Positions 26,564 to 35,050 of a DNA stretch of 64,000 nt are shown one piece after another; within the stretch, counting starts at the first letter, position 1; the number at the start of each line of letters is the position of its first letter. The position numbers and the translations under genes were made by a program. The stretch comes from Haloferax marinisediminis (lineage in GTDB: Archaea; Halobacteriota; Halobacteria; Halobacteriales; Haloferacaceae). Location: contig NZ_WKJP01000001.1 in assembly GCF_009674585.1 (NCBI RefSeq), forward strand, positions 682,001 to 746,000, written 5' to 3'. The notes beneath the pieces were generated by a model. The model saw only the letters and a list, made by a program, of their open reading frames with translations, searched no databases and was not told where the DNA came from.

Positions 26564-26940
26564 CTCTCGTCCGGGTCGTACTGTTCGGCGTCACCCGACA
26601 CTGCTGGCGCGCCGATGGCGAGAATATCGACCGTCTCGGTCGCATCTTCGGGGTTGTGTGCGCGGTGCGGGCTCTCGGGGTCGGCGACGAACAGTCCACC
26701 TTCCGGCACCTCGAACGTCTCGTCGGGTGTCTCGACGAACAGCGTGCCCGAGAGGACGTAGAACGCCTCTTCCTGTTCGGTGTGATAGTGGTACTTCAGC
26801 GGCACCTGCTCGCCAGGTTCGGCCCGGAACCGATTGAGTGCGAACTTCTCTAAGCCACCTTCGACGCCGATGCGACGGAGTTCGCACGGGCGGTCTGGAA
26901 TCGGTTCGACGCTGTCTGTGTCCACGACGCGGTATCCCAT
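26560..26940 (-). CDS. Single-domain cupin protein
   Basis: A 126-residue double-stranded beta-helix protein. Cupin motif 1 is visible as KYHYHTEQEEAFYVLSG (two His and a Glu as potential metal ligands) and motif 2 as PESPHRAHNP. The ATG at 26940 gives MGYRVVDTDS, matching the length of small cupins; an upstream ATG at 27006 remains possible. It is translationally coupled to the following 208-residue gene. The ligand or reaction cannot be inferred. Confidence 0.88.
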   Translation of the reverse strand: MGYRVVDTDSVEPIPDRPCELRRIGVEGGLEKFALNRFRAEPGEQVPLKYHYHTEQEEAFYVLSGTLFVETPDETFEVPEGGLFVADPESPHRAHNPEDATETVDILAIGAPAVSGDAEQYDPDER

Positions 26941-27028
26941 GAGACGGTGCAACACGTTCGTCCCTATAAGCCCGTCGCGACTCGTGGGAAACCAAGGTTT
27001 ATTCATGATGATTACGAATCGGGGAAAC

Positions 27029-27238
27029 ATGGCAGAGCCGAAACGTGAGGCGTGTGGTCGATGTGCGATGACCACCGTCGTCGACGCGACCATGTCCGAG
27101 GAGCGCGACCCACTCGGGGGCGAGCGAATCGAGCTCGACGAGGCAGAACTCCGCGCAGTGTCGCCCAGCGCGTGGCTCGAAGGACTCTCGACCCGTCTCG
27201 ACGCCTTCGCCGAGCGAGTCATCTACGGAAACCGGTGA
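27029..27238 (+). CDS. Small conserved protein with a CxxC motif
   Basis: A 69-residue protein beginning MAEPKREACGRCAMTTV. One CGRC pair is present but no second pair, so any zinc site would need a dimer or partner. The C-terminal part (LSPSAWLEG-like region, RLDAFAERVIYGNR) is helical and acidic. The frame is open further upstream but overlaps the divergent cupin gene. Function unknown. Confidence 0.65.
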   Translation: MAEPKREACGRCAMTTVVDATMSEERDPLGGERIELDEAELRAVSPSAWLEGLSTRLDAFAERVIYGNR

Positions 27239-27324
27239 GCACCGTTCGAAATCGATGACGTTCACGCGTGTGAGAGGGCTTCTCGGAGCATTTTTATCCC
27301 TTAGCACGTAGTCCAGTCAACGAC

Positions 27325-28017
27325 ATGGAAGAGAGCATCTCCGGGTTCAAACGGCGTGGTTCTTGGGGGGAAGTCGTTGAACACGGGGAACGAATCACCC
27401 GTGCCCTCCACGAGTCCGGTGTCGAAGGCCCTCCCTTCGACGACTGGGACGAGTGGCGACCGAAGTCACACGAGCGACTGGGAGAAGACGTCAACGAGAA
27501 GACGGCGAAGCAAGCCAGTGTCGGCGAGGGCGAAGGCGAGAAGAAAGGAAAAGCGCCCAACGAGGACCTCAAGACGGCCGGTGAGAAACTGTCTCGCTCC
27601 TACGAGAAAATCGAAGAAGGAGACGACGAAGGTGCCGTCGAGTCGTGGCAAGACTCCATCAACTACGTCGCACGTGCTGCCGACTCCGCCGGACGGAAGG
27701 CCCTCCGCAAGGTCGAAGACACGGTCTACCGCAAGGTGATGACGCAACTCGCACCGTACTACTTCGACAACGAACTCATCAGCGCCAACATCCAGCAGGT
27801 CGGCCGCGGAACTGGTGACGAACTGTTCGTCTTCGAGGTGAACGTCAACGACGACGCCCTGAAGTCGCAGGTCTCCGACATCCTCCGGGGCTACGAAGAC
27901 GAAGTCGACCGCTGGCACATCGACACCCCAAAGGAGACGGAAGTTGCGGAGGCCGTCGAGGGTGTCGAAGTGCCGGTCACAGACGCAGAAAAGCAGTCCA
28001 AGTCGACGACGAACTGA
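27325..28017 (+). CDS. Conserved haloarchaeal protein (DUF5828-like)
   Basis: A 230-residue acidic soluble protein with no membrane segment. The N-terminal part contains HGERITRALHESG and DWDEWRPKSHERLGEDV. A charged Lys/Glu-rich helical linker follows (about 60-105). The C-terminal half includes VYRKVMTQLAPYYFDNELISAN and strands (DELFVFEVNVND). From memory this matches a haloarchaea-restricted DUF family. TATA-like TTTTTATCC at 27291-27299 suggests a leaderless transcript. Role unknown. Confidence 0.75.
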   Translation: MEESISGFKRRGSWGEVVEHGERITRALHESGVEGPPFDDWDEWRPKSHERLGEDVNEKTAKQASVGEGEGEKKGKAPNEDLKTAGEKLSRSYEKIEEGDDEGAVESWQDSINYVARAADSAGRKALRKVEDTVYRKVMTQLAPYYFDNELISANIQQVGRGTGDELFVFEVNVNDDALKSQVSDILRGYEDEVDRWHIDTPKETEVAEAVEGVEVPVTDAEKQSKSTTN

Positions 28018-28140
28018 CGACGTTCGCTGCCACTTCACTTTTCGACCCCGGATTCTGGCCGACGGGTTCGGTCTGGTTTTTCTCGCACACACCTGTCTCG
28101 GTTCGATAATACTGATACCGCTCGCCCGTGTTGTGTTCGT

Positions 28141-28380
28141 ATGGCCGAACTGCTCCGAATCGAGTCCGGGGAACTGACCGCCGACGAGATTCTCGATGCC
28201 CTTCGAGAGGGACGCCGTATCATCGTCCGCGCCGAGATGCTCGGTGGCGTCCACGAGGTGACGCTCCGACACGACGGGACGACGTTCTACTGCGACACGC
28301 CGACGACGCTCCACAAACACGAGGACGAAGAGGGGATGCGCTCGTGTGTGTTGAAGATGGGTTACGCGAAAGACGACTAA
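28141..28380 (+). CDS. Small conserved haloarchaeal protein, 79 residues
   Basis: A compact alpha/beta protein: helix TADEILDALREGRRIIVRAEM, then strands (HEVTLRHDGTTFYCDTP), then HEDEEGMRSCVLKMGYAKDD. Clean start and composition support expression. No domain is recognised. It sits between the DUF5828-like gene and the winged-helix regulator on the same strand. Confidence 0.72.
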   Translation: MAELLRIESGELTADEILDALREGRRIIVRAEMLGGVHEVTLRHDGTTFYCDTPTTLHKHEDEEGMRSCVLKMGYAKDD

Positions 28381-28452
28381 CGGGTCGGCCTCGTTTTCGG
28401 ACAGGTTTCCCGTAGGTGAGGGTTTAATTCGACGGACAGCGAACAGATGTGC

Positions 28453-28824
28453 ATGGTTGATGCACCGGATATGGAAGACCTGATGGAGACGGACGACCCG
28501 AACTTCGGGCACGTCCTCGCCTGCGTCTTCGGAATCCAGAGCCACGAGAGTCGGACGTACCTCGCGCTCCTCGACAACCCGGGAAGTACCGTTGCGGAAC
28601 TCGCAGACGTCCTCGAACGTGACCGGAGTAACGTCAACCGCTCGCTGACGACACTGCTCGACAAGGGGCTCGCAGACCGAAAGCGCCGACTGCTCGACCC
28701 CGGCGGGTATGTCTATCAGTACACGGCGACGCCGCTTCCGGAAGCCAAAGAGATGATGCACGGTGCCCTCGACGAGTGGGCCGACGACGTCCACGCCCGT
28801 ATCGACGCCTTCGGCGACTCGTAG
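28453..28824 (+). CDS. Winged-helix transcriptional regulator (TrmB/MarR-like)
   Basis: A 123-residue DNA-binding protein. The winged helix spans about 25-95 with recognition helix LAELADVLERDRSNVNRSLTTLLDKGL and a wing around LLDPGGYVYQYTA; a short helical tail completes it. It has no ligand domain. TATA-like GGTTTAATT at 28421-28429 lies 25-28 bases before ATG 28453, favouring that start over ATG 28447. A target cannot be named; adjacent thrC is one possibility. Confidence 0.8.
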   Translation: MVDAPDMEDLMETDDPNFGHVLACVFGIQSHESRTYLALLDNPGSTVAELADVLERDRSNVNRSLTTLLDKGLADRKRRLLDPGGYVYQYTATPLPEAKEMMHGALDEWADDVHARIDAFGDS

Positions 28825-28956
28825 GCCGACGAACGTTCGACTTTCAGTTTTCGCGCTCGTTCGGTTCGCTCGTGGCCGCGCGAGACGCCACGGTCTGACC
28901 GGCAGGTGCCGCCCAAACCCACCTGCTTTTGTCCCTCTGGTTCCACCGCCCGACCA

Positions 28957-30216
28957 ATGAGCCTCGAACTCACGGCACCCACGCCGGAAGAGCCAGCCGT
29001 CGCCGACGACGGCACCTGGCTCGAATGTATCGAGTGCGGCGCACAGTTCGCACCGTTCGACGACGTGCGATACACGTGCGACGACTGTGACGGACTCCTC
29101 GAAGTCCGCTACGCGTCCCCACCGACCTGGGACGACTTCGAAGGTCGCGGTGTCTGGCGGTACAACGCCGCGCTCCCGTTCGAAGTAGGCGTCTCGCTCC
29201 CAGAGGGTGCGACCCCGCTGCACACCGTCCCGCGCCTCGAATCCGACATCGGCGTCGAGACGCTTCGCATCAAACACGAGGGGATGAACCCCACCGGGTC
29301 GTTCAAAGACCGCGGCATGACCGTCGGCGTTCGCGTCGCCAAGGAACTGGGCGTCGGCCGACTCGCCTGCGCCTCGACGGGGAACACCTCGGCGGCGCTC
29401 GCAGCGTACGGTGCGCGTGGCGGAATGGAGACGCTCGTCTTGCTCCCGTCTGGGAAGGTCGCCGCCGGAAAGATTGCACAGGCCGCGCTTCACGACGCGC
29501 GCATCCTCGAAGTCGACGGCAACTTCGACTCCTGTCTCGACATCGTTCAGGACCTCGCTGCTCGCGGTGAAGTGTACCTCCTCAACTCGCTGAACCCCTT
29601 CCGCCTCGAAGGCCAGAAGACCATCGGCCTCGAGATTCTCGAAGAGTTCCACGAAGACTACGGCACCTACCCGGACCGTATCGTCCTCCCCGTCGGCAAC
29701 GCGGGCAACACGTCGGCGCTCTACAAGGCGTTCCGCGAACTCGTCCAGTCGGGCGCGCTCGACGCAGAAGACGTGCCGAAACTGACGGGTGTGCAGGCAG
29801 AAGGTGCCGCGCCGATGGTCGAAGCCATCGAGAACGGCTGGGACGAGACTCGCCGCTGGGACGAGGTCGAAACCATCGCAACCGCCATCCGCATCGGCAA
29901 CCCGGTCAACGCGCCGAAGGCACTGCCCGGCATCCGTGAGACCGGCGGAACTGCCGTCGCCGTCTCGGACGACGAAATCACCGAGGCACAACGCGACCTC
30001 GCTGCCGAAGGTGTCGGCGTCGAACCGGCGTCCGCCGCTTCGGTCGCTGGCCTCCGCAAACTGCGTGAGAACGGGACCATCGACGAGGACGAACAGGTCG
30101 TCTGTCTCACGACCGGCCATCTGTTGAAAGACCCCGATGCTGCGTTCGCGGCCGGGAACGAACCCGAGTCGGTCCCGAACGACACCGACGCGGTGCTGGA
30201 ACACCTCGCCGAGTAA
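28957..30216 (+). CDS. thrC: Threonine synthase
   Basis: PLP enzyme converting O-phosphohomoserine to threonine, 419 residues. The N-terminus holds a rubredoxin-like pair of CxxC motifs (CIECGAQF and CDDC). The PLP lysine is in NPTGSFKDRGM and the phosphate-binding Gly-rich loop is VGNAGNTSALYKAF. Homoserine is shared with the metX branch at the left of the window. ATG 28957 is chosen because it begins MSLELTAPTPEEP and upstream residues lack homology. Confidence 0.94.
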   Translation: MSLELTAPTPEEPAVADDGTWLECIECGAQFAPFDDVRYTCDDCDGLLEVRYASPPTWDDFEGRGVWRYNAALPFEVGVSLPEGATPLHTVPRLESDIGVETLRIKHEGMNPTGSFKDRGMTVGVRVAKELGVGRLACASTGNTSAALAAYGARGGMETLVLLPSGKVAAGKIAQAALHDARILEVDGNFDSCLDIVQDLAARGEVYLLNSLNPFRLEGQKTIGLEILEEFHEDYGTYPDRIVLPVGNAGNTSALYKAFRELVQSGALDAEDVPKLTGVQAEGAAPMVEAIENGWDETRRWDEVETIATAIRIGNPVNAPKALPGIRETGGTAVAVSDDEITEAQRDLAAEGVGVEPASAASVAGLRKLRENGTIDEDEQVVCLTTGHLLKDPDAAFAAGNEPESVPNDTDAVLEHLAE

Positions 30217-30334
30217 GCGCGGCGCTCCGCCACCGGTTCTCCCTCTCTCACCACTCGGTGCCCGGCGACCGCTGACGGATGTCAGTTGCTCGTCTGACAC
30301 ATCCTTTTGATTCTGTGCCACGTCGTACCACACG

Positions 30335-30787
30335 ATGTCGCTCAGTAGTTTGCCGACCGGAACTCTCGGAGGAGGTTCCGGGTCACGAACGTACCCGCCA
30401 GACGAGGCGGTGACCGGTTACTCCACGGCCGATACCAACCGGTCCCGTCGTCCTGCCGAGTCCCCTCCCACGCAGGACACTGCGTCACTTCGACGCGAGA
30501 ACGAGGCTCTTCGCCGTGCCAACCACCATCTCAAGGACCGCCTCGATTCGATGAACGAGAACCAACAGGACGTCATCGACCACTACGAACGATTGCTGGC
30601 GGAACTGTACCGTCGGCAGGCGTCGGGAGCGTCCGCTCGAACCGCTCGGTCACAGCCGTCTCACAGACGGTCGAAAAAACGTCGTCCATCGTCTCCATCG
30701 TCTACCACTCGGCGGACTCTCGGTCGACTTCGGTCGACGGTTGCTCGTGCAGTGGTGCGCGTGTCGTCGGCGTTCGGTCTCCGCTGA
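30335..30787 (+). CDS. Coiled-coil protein with basic C-terminus; possible frameshift near 30610-30680
   Basis: A 150-residue frame. Residues 50-95 form a clear coiled coil (LRRENEALRRANHHLKDRLDSMNENQQDVIDHYERLLAELYRR). After about residue 96 the sequence becomes Arg/Ser-rich, unusual for a haloarchaeal protein, and GC3 falls. The frame one base back reads SQTVEKTSSIVSIVYHS and runs without stop into an octapeptide repeat ending at 30882, with better GC3. The annotated C-terminus may therefore be the wrong frame. An A6 run at 30674-30679 is one possible slip site. Function unknown. Confidence 0.55.
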   Translation: MSLSSLPTGTLGGGSGSRTYPPDEAVTGYSTADTNRSRRPAESPPTQDTASLRRENEALRRANHHLKDRLDSMNENQQDVIDHYERLLAELYRRQASGASARTARSQPSHRRSKKRRPSSPSSTTRRTLGRLRSTVARAVVRVSSAFGLR

Positions 30788-30878
30788 CGCAGTCGAACTG
30801 GTCCCCACTGACGCAACCAGATTGGTCCCCGCTGGCGCGGCCGAACTGGTCTCCGCTGGCGCAATCGAATTGGTCCCG
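30784..30878. repeat. Four tandem 24-bp repeats encoding a cryptic octapeptide
   Basis: Units at 30784-30807, 30808-30831, 30832-30855 and 30856-30878. In the frame starting at 30784 they read LTQSNWSP, LTQPDWSP, LARPNWSP and LAQSNWSR before TGA at 30880-30882. Many differences between units are third-position or conservative. The frame is offset from the preceding gene, which stops at the first unit. Confidence 0.88.
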
Positions 30879-30909
30879 CTGACGGTGTGAACGTCTTCGC
30901 TGACCCTGC

Positions 30910-32487
30910 TCAGAGGGTGATTGCGTCGACGTCGATGATACGGTCGTCTGCGAGGAGTTTCTCGCGGACCTCCTCGGTGACTTCGTCGTCGAGGTTGTAG
31001 ACGGTCAGTGCTTCGCCGCCGGCCTTTGCGCGACGGGCGTTGAACATCCCTGCGATGTTGACGTCGTTCTCGCCGAGGACCGTTCCGATGAAGCCGATGA
31101 CGCCGGGTTTGTCGTAGTTGCGAGCGACGAGCATCTGGCCGTGCGGGATGGCGTCGAGGCGGTACCCGTTGATGCGGACGATACGCGGGTCGTCACCTGC
31201 GAACAGCGTCCCGGAGATGGTCATCTCTTCGTCGCCGTTGCGGACGGTGACCGTCACGAGACTCTGGAAGTCTTCCGACTGGCGAGACTTCGACTCGGTG
31301 ACTTCGATGCCGCGTTCTTTCGCAATCTGCGGCGCGTTGACGGCGTTGACCTGCCATTCGAGCGGTGTGAAGACGCCCTTGAGCGCAGAGGCCGTGACGA
31401 GTTCGAGGTCTTCGGCGGCGATGTCACCGTGGTAACTGACTTCGACTTCGCCGAGACGCCCGTCGAGGAGTTGGGCAGCAATCTTGCCGGCGGTTTCGGC
31501 GAGTTCGATGTACGGTCGGATGCGCGGGAAGGCGCTCTCGTCGACCGAGGGCGCGTTGAGCGCGTTCATCACCGGTTCCTCGCGGAGCGCGGCGACGATT
31601 TGGTCGGCCGTCGAGACGGCGACGTTCTCCTGTGCGGCCGACGTGGACGCACCGAGGTGCGGCGTGACGACGACGTTGTCGACGCTGAGGAGCGGGTTGT
31701 CCGGCGAGACGGGCTCGTCGGCGAACACGTCCACTGCGGCACCGTCGAGGACACCGGCCTCGACTGCCTCTGCGAGGGCCGTCTCGTCGACGACGCCACC
31801 GCGAGCACAGTTGATGAGGTAGCCGCTGCCCATCGTTTCGAGTTCCTCGGTGGAGATGAGCCCCTCCGTCTCGGGCGTCAGCGGCGTGTGGACCGTCAGG
31901 AAGTCAGCACGCGAGAGACACGCGTCGAACTCGACGAGTTCGGCACCGAGCTGCTCGGCGCGTTCTTGGCCGATGTACGGGTCGTACGCGACGATGTCCA
32001 TCCCGAGTGCGTGGAACTTCTTTGCGACCTCTTGGCCGACGCGGCCGAGGCCGACGACGCCGAGGGTCTTGCCGTTGACCTCGTTTCCGAGGTAGTCAGA
32101 CTTGGCCCACTCGCCGTTCTTCAGGCGGGCGTGTGCCTGTGGAATCGAGCGCGCGGCGGCGAAGCCCATCGCAACCGTGTGCTCGGCGGCGGCACGAACG
32201 TTGCCCTCAGGCGCGTTGGCGACGATGACGCCGTGTTCGGTTGCGGCGTCGATGTCGATGTTGTCGACACCGATACCAGCGCGACCGACGATGACGAGGT
32301 CGGGTGCTGCCTCGAACACTTCGGCGGTGACCTGTGTCCCGGAGCGGACGATGAGCCCATTTGCGTCGGAGACGGCTTCCAGCAGTGCGTCGCCTTCGAC
32401 ATCGTACGCGGTCTCTACTTCGTACCCAGCCTCACGAAGTCTGTCCAGACCCGCATCGGCGATTGGGTCCGTGACGAGTACCTTCAT
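30910..32487 (-). CDS. serA: D-3-phosphoglycerate dehydrogenase
   Basis: First enzyme of serine synthesis from 3-phosphoglycerate, 525 residues (the long form). Order: substrate domain, Rossmann domain with GVVGLGRVGQEVAKK, catalytic His region VVVTPHLGASTSAAQENV, an intervening domain, and a C-terminal ACT domain (NYDKPGVIGFIGTVLGENDVNIAGM) that usually mediates serine feedback. ATG 32487 (MKVLVTDPIAD) is the family start. It is divergent from serB, completing two steps of the pathway. Confidence 0.95.
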   Translation of the reverse strand: MKVLVTDPIADAGLDRLREAGYEVETAYDVEGDALLEAVSDANGLIVRSGTQVTAEVFEAAPDLVIVGRAGIGVDNIDIDAATEHGVIVANAPEGNVRAAAEHTVAMGFAAARSIPQAHARLKNGEWAKSDYLGNEVNGKTLGVVGLGRVGQEVAKKFHALGMDIVAYDPYIGQERAEQLGAELVEFDACLSRADFLTVHTPLTPETEGLISTEELETMGSGYLINCARGGVVDETALAEAVEAGVLDGAAVDVFADEPVSPDNPLLSVDNVVVTPHLGASTSAAQENVAVSTADQIVAALREEPVMNALNAPSVDESAFPRIRPYIELAETAGKIAAQLLDGRLGEVEVSYHGDIAAEDLELVTASALKGVFTPLEWQVNAVNAPQIAKERGIEVTESKSRQSEDFQSLVTVTVRNGDEEMTISGTLFAGDDPRIVRINGYRLDAIPHGQMLVARNYDKPGVIGFIGTVLGENDVNIAGMFNARRAKAGGEALTVYNLDDEVTEEVREKLLADDRIIDVDAITL

Positions 32488-32649
32488 GCGCGTAGGGACA
32501 TACTCACGGGGGTTAAGAGTTGCCACAACGGCCGATATCGTGACAATGAGAGTGTCTCACACGATTATTCGTGCGTCAGGTCGGTATCACGATGTCCGTG
32601 TTTCTGCCGACGAGAAAGCTTTGAAACCCCACGGGAACGACGGGCACGT

Positions 32650-33300
32650 ATGCGAATCATCGCCTTCGACTTCGACGGCACGCTCTCGGACTCGGAGATG
32701 ACCGTTCTCCTCGGCAAGCGAAACGGGACTGCCGAGAAGATGGCCGACATCACCGAACGCGCCATGAACGACGAAATTAGCTACGCAGAGAGTCTGCGCT
32801 CCCGCGCTCGACTCCTCGAAGGACTCGAAGAGGAACTCGCCGAAGAGGCCTACGGCGAGGTCGAACTCCGCCCCGGCGCGGCCGAACTCATCCAGCGCCT
32901 GCGCGACTACGGCCACCACGTCGCCATCTTCACCGGCGGGTTCAAACGCGGCGTCGAACGCGCACTGGAAAAGGAGGGCGTCGAAGTCGACGACATCGTC
33001 TCGAACCACCTGCCCATCAAAGGCGGCCGACTCACTGGCGACGTCGAAGGGTCGCTCATCGAGGGGACGAAAGACACGGCGTTAGAGAACTACGCCGCCG
33101 AACACGACGTTCCGATGGAACGAACCGTCGCCGTCGGTGACGGTGCGAACGACCTGCCGATGCTCGAAGTCGCCGGCCTCTCGGTTGGGTTCGTCCCGAA
33201 GAACGCGGTTCGCCCCGCCTGTGACGTTGTCGTCGCCTCGATGGACCGTCTCGGCAAGGTGTTCGAGGGCTACAACATCCTCGACGCCACCGAAGAGTAA
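32650..33300 (+). CDS. serB: Phosphoserine phosphatase
   Basis: HAD-superfamily phosphatase of 216 residues, last step of serine synthesis. Motif I DFDGTLSD gives nucleophile Asp7 and acid Asp9; motif III/IV reads VAVGDGANDLPML near the C-terminus; motif II is in FTGGFKRGVE. The frame is open across serA antisense for 500 codons, but ATG 32650 starts the domain. TATA-like GCTTTGAAA at about 32615-32623 sits about 30 bases upstream. Divergent pairing with serA supports the assignment over other HAD phosphatases. Confidence 0.93.
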   Translation: MRIIAFDFDGTLSDSEMTVLLGKRNGTAEKMADITERAMNDEISYAESLRSRARLLEGLEEELAEEAYGEVELRPGAAELIQRLRDYGHHVAIFTGGFKRGVERALEKEGVEVDDIVSNHLPIKGGRLTGDVEGSLIEGTKDTALENYAAEHDVPMERTVAVGDGANDLPMLEVAGLSVGFVPKNAVRPACDVVVASMDRLGKVFEGYNILDATEE

Positions 33301-33410
33301 GGCACGAATCACCGTTTTTCCGGCAGCAGTCTCCCCGCGAGCATCCTTTCCGCGCCAGCAACTCTTGTGTCCTGCTAACGTTTATCACGATTCACGTCGT
33401 ATCAGTATTT

Positions 33411-33602
33411 ATGGCAATTAGCGACTTCAACACGCCCGAGCTGTGGGTGGCGGGGTTCGTCTTCGTAGCCCTCGCGCTCGCCGCCCAGTACGAGGGCGTG
33501 GTCCTCCTCGACTTCCGCACACTCGGCATCGACAAATCGCTCCCCGCTGCCGTGGCAGTGGTGGGGACGATGCTGGCGCTGTGGTGGTTGGATAGCGAAT
33601 AA
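33411..33602 (+). CDS. Small membrane protein, 63 residues
   Basis: Two hydrophobic segments (about 10-31 and 43-60) joined by the loop EGVVLLDFRTLGIDKSLP, and a short acidic tail. A TATA-like CGTTTATCA about 30 bases before the ATG predicts a leaderless message. It converges on the dihydrolipoamide dehydrogenase gene with only 20 bases between stops. Function unknown. Confidence 0.72.
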   Translation: MAISDFNTPELWVAGFVFVALALAAQYEGVVLLDFRTLGIDKSLPAAVAVVGTMLALWWLDSE

Positions 33603-33606
33603 AAAA
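33601..33606 (-). terminator. Oligo-T terminator of the 2-oxoacid dehydrogenase operon
   Basis: On the minus strand six T residues lie 17 bases beyond the lpdA stop, at the convergent junction with the small membrane gene. Confidence 0.5.
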
Positions 33607-33622
33607 GACTGTTTCTGCTGGG

Positions 33623-35050
33623 TTACCGATTCAGCGTGTGAATCGCCTGTCCGAGCGCGTTCTCTGCGGCCTCCATGACCGCTTCGGCGAGCGTCGGGTG
33701 CGTGTGGATGGTCGACGCGACGTCTTCGAGCGTCGCGCCCATCTCGATTGCGAGGGCGACTTCGGCCACTAACTCGGACGCTTCTGGGCCGACGATTTGC
33801 GCGCCGAGGATGAAGCCAGAATCGTCGTCGGCGACGATGCGAACGAAGCCATCGGCGTGGCCCGTGGTGAGCGCGCGACCGGAGGCGGTGAAGGGCATCT
33901 GCCCGACGAGCGGCGTAAAGCCCATCTCTTCGGCCTCGTCTTCGGTCATGCCGACGGTGCCGATTTCGGGGTCGGTGAAGACGGCGGCCGGGACGGCCTG
34001 ACTGTCGAAGGCGACGGGTTCGCCGGCGATGTGTTCGGCGGCGACGATGCCTTCTTTCGAGGCGACGTGCGCGAGCATCGGTGTGTCGGCCACAATGTCT
34101 CCCACTGCGTAGATGTGTTCGACGTCGGTGCGGCGGAAGTCGTCGACAGAGAGGAACCCGCGCTCGTCGGCTTCGAGGCCGGCGTTTTCGAGTTCCATCG
34201 TGTCGGTGACGGGCGAGCGCCCGACCGCAACCAGGACCTTGTCGGCGCGGTACTCGTTCTCTTCGCCGTCTTCGGTCTCGGTCGTCACCATGATGCCGTC
34301 GTCGTCTTCGCGCCAGCCGCTGGCACCCTCGCCGAAGTTCATGTCGATGCCGAGGTCCTCGGCGCGCTTGCGGACGACACGGGCGACGTCAGACTCGTAG
34401 CCGGGGAGGATGTCGTCGAGCATCTCGACGACGGTCACTTCGGAGCCGAGTTTGGCGAACGTGGTCGACAGCTCCATGCCGATGTAGCCACCGCCGACCA
34501 CGACGAGGCGGTCCGGGACGGTGTCTGCGGCGAGGGCGTCACGAGACGACCAGACCTGTTCGTCCGCGAAGTCGAAGCCCGGAATCTGGATGACGCGCGA
34601 CCCGGTTGCGATGATACAGTGTTCGAACTCGATGGTCTCCGAACCCTGTCCTTCGCCACCGTGGGCGATTCGCACGGCGTTCTCGTCTTTGAAGCGAGCG
34701 GTTCCCTCCACGAGGTTGACGCCGTTTGCCTTGCACAGCTTTTCGACGCCGCCGGTGAGTTGGTTCACGACGCCGTCTTTCCAGTCGCGCAGTTGCGACA
34801 TGTCGACGACGGGGTCGGCGTGGATACCCATCTCTTCGGCGTTGCCCGCCTCGTGGGCGAGGTCGGCGCTCGTGATGAGCGCTTTCGACGGGATACACCC
34901 GTAGTTCAGACAGGTGCCGCCGTAGGCGTCTTTCTCGACGAGCGTCGTGTCGAGTCCTTGCTGTGCGGCGCGGATGGCGGCGACGTAGCCACCCGGTCCA
35001 GCACCGATGACCAGTACTTCGGTTCCAGTCGCGATATCTCCAACAACCAT
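33623..35050 (-). CDS. lpdA: Dihydrolipoamide dehydrogenase (E3)
   Basis: FAD/NAD disulfide oxidoreductase of 475 residues that reoxidises the E2 lipoyl group. FAD-binding GAGPGGYVAA is at 16-25, the redox disulfide is Cys47/Cys52 in GGTCLNYGCIPSK, the NAD motif is VVVGGGYIGMELS, and the C-terminal dimer-interface acid-base His/Glu is in HTHPTLAEAVMEA. It is the last gene of the E1-E2-E3 operon; its first base coincides with the last base of the E2 gene. Confidence 0.96.
   Translation of the reverse strand: MVVGDIATGTEVLVIGAGPGGYVAAIRAAQQGLDTTLVEKDAYGGTCLNYGCIPSKALITSADLAHEAGNAEEMGIHADPVVDMSQLRDWKDGVVNQLTGGVEKLCKANGVNLVEGTARFKDENAVRIAHGGEGQGSETIEFEHCIIATGSRVIQIPGFDFADEQVWSSRDALAADTVPDRLVVVGGGYIGMELSTTFAKLGSEVTVVEMLDDILPGYESDVARVVRKRAEDLGIDMNFGEGASGWREDDDGIMVTTETEDGEENEYRADKVLVAVGRSPVTDTMELENAGLEADERGFLSVDDFRRTDVEHIYAVGDIVADTPMLAHVASKEGIVAAEHIAGEPVAFDSQAVPAAVFTDPEIGTVGMTEDEAEEMGFTPLVGQMPFTASGRALTTGHADGFVRIVADDDSGFILGAQIVGPEASELVAEVALAIEMGATLEDVASTIHTHPTLAEAVMEAAENALGQAIHTLNR

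Noticed and set aside
27466-30333. Minus-strand open frame of 955 codons
   Set aside because: It runs antisense to four supported genes including thrC. It is an artefact of GC-rich codon bias and has Arg/Val-rich non-family sequence.
30784-30878. CRISPR-like array
   Set aside because: Units are 24 bp, contiguous, diverged and behave as codons. No spacers.
31141-32649. Long N-terminal extension of serB
   Set aside because: The frame is open only because it lies antisense to serA. The HAD domain starts at ATG 32650 with a TATA-like element upstream.
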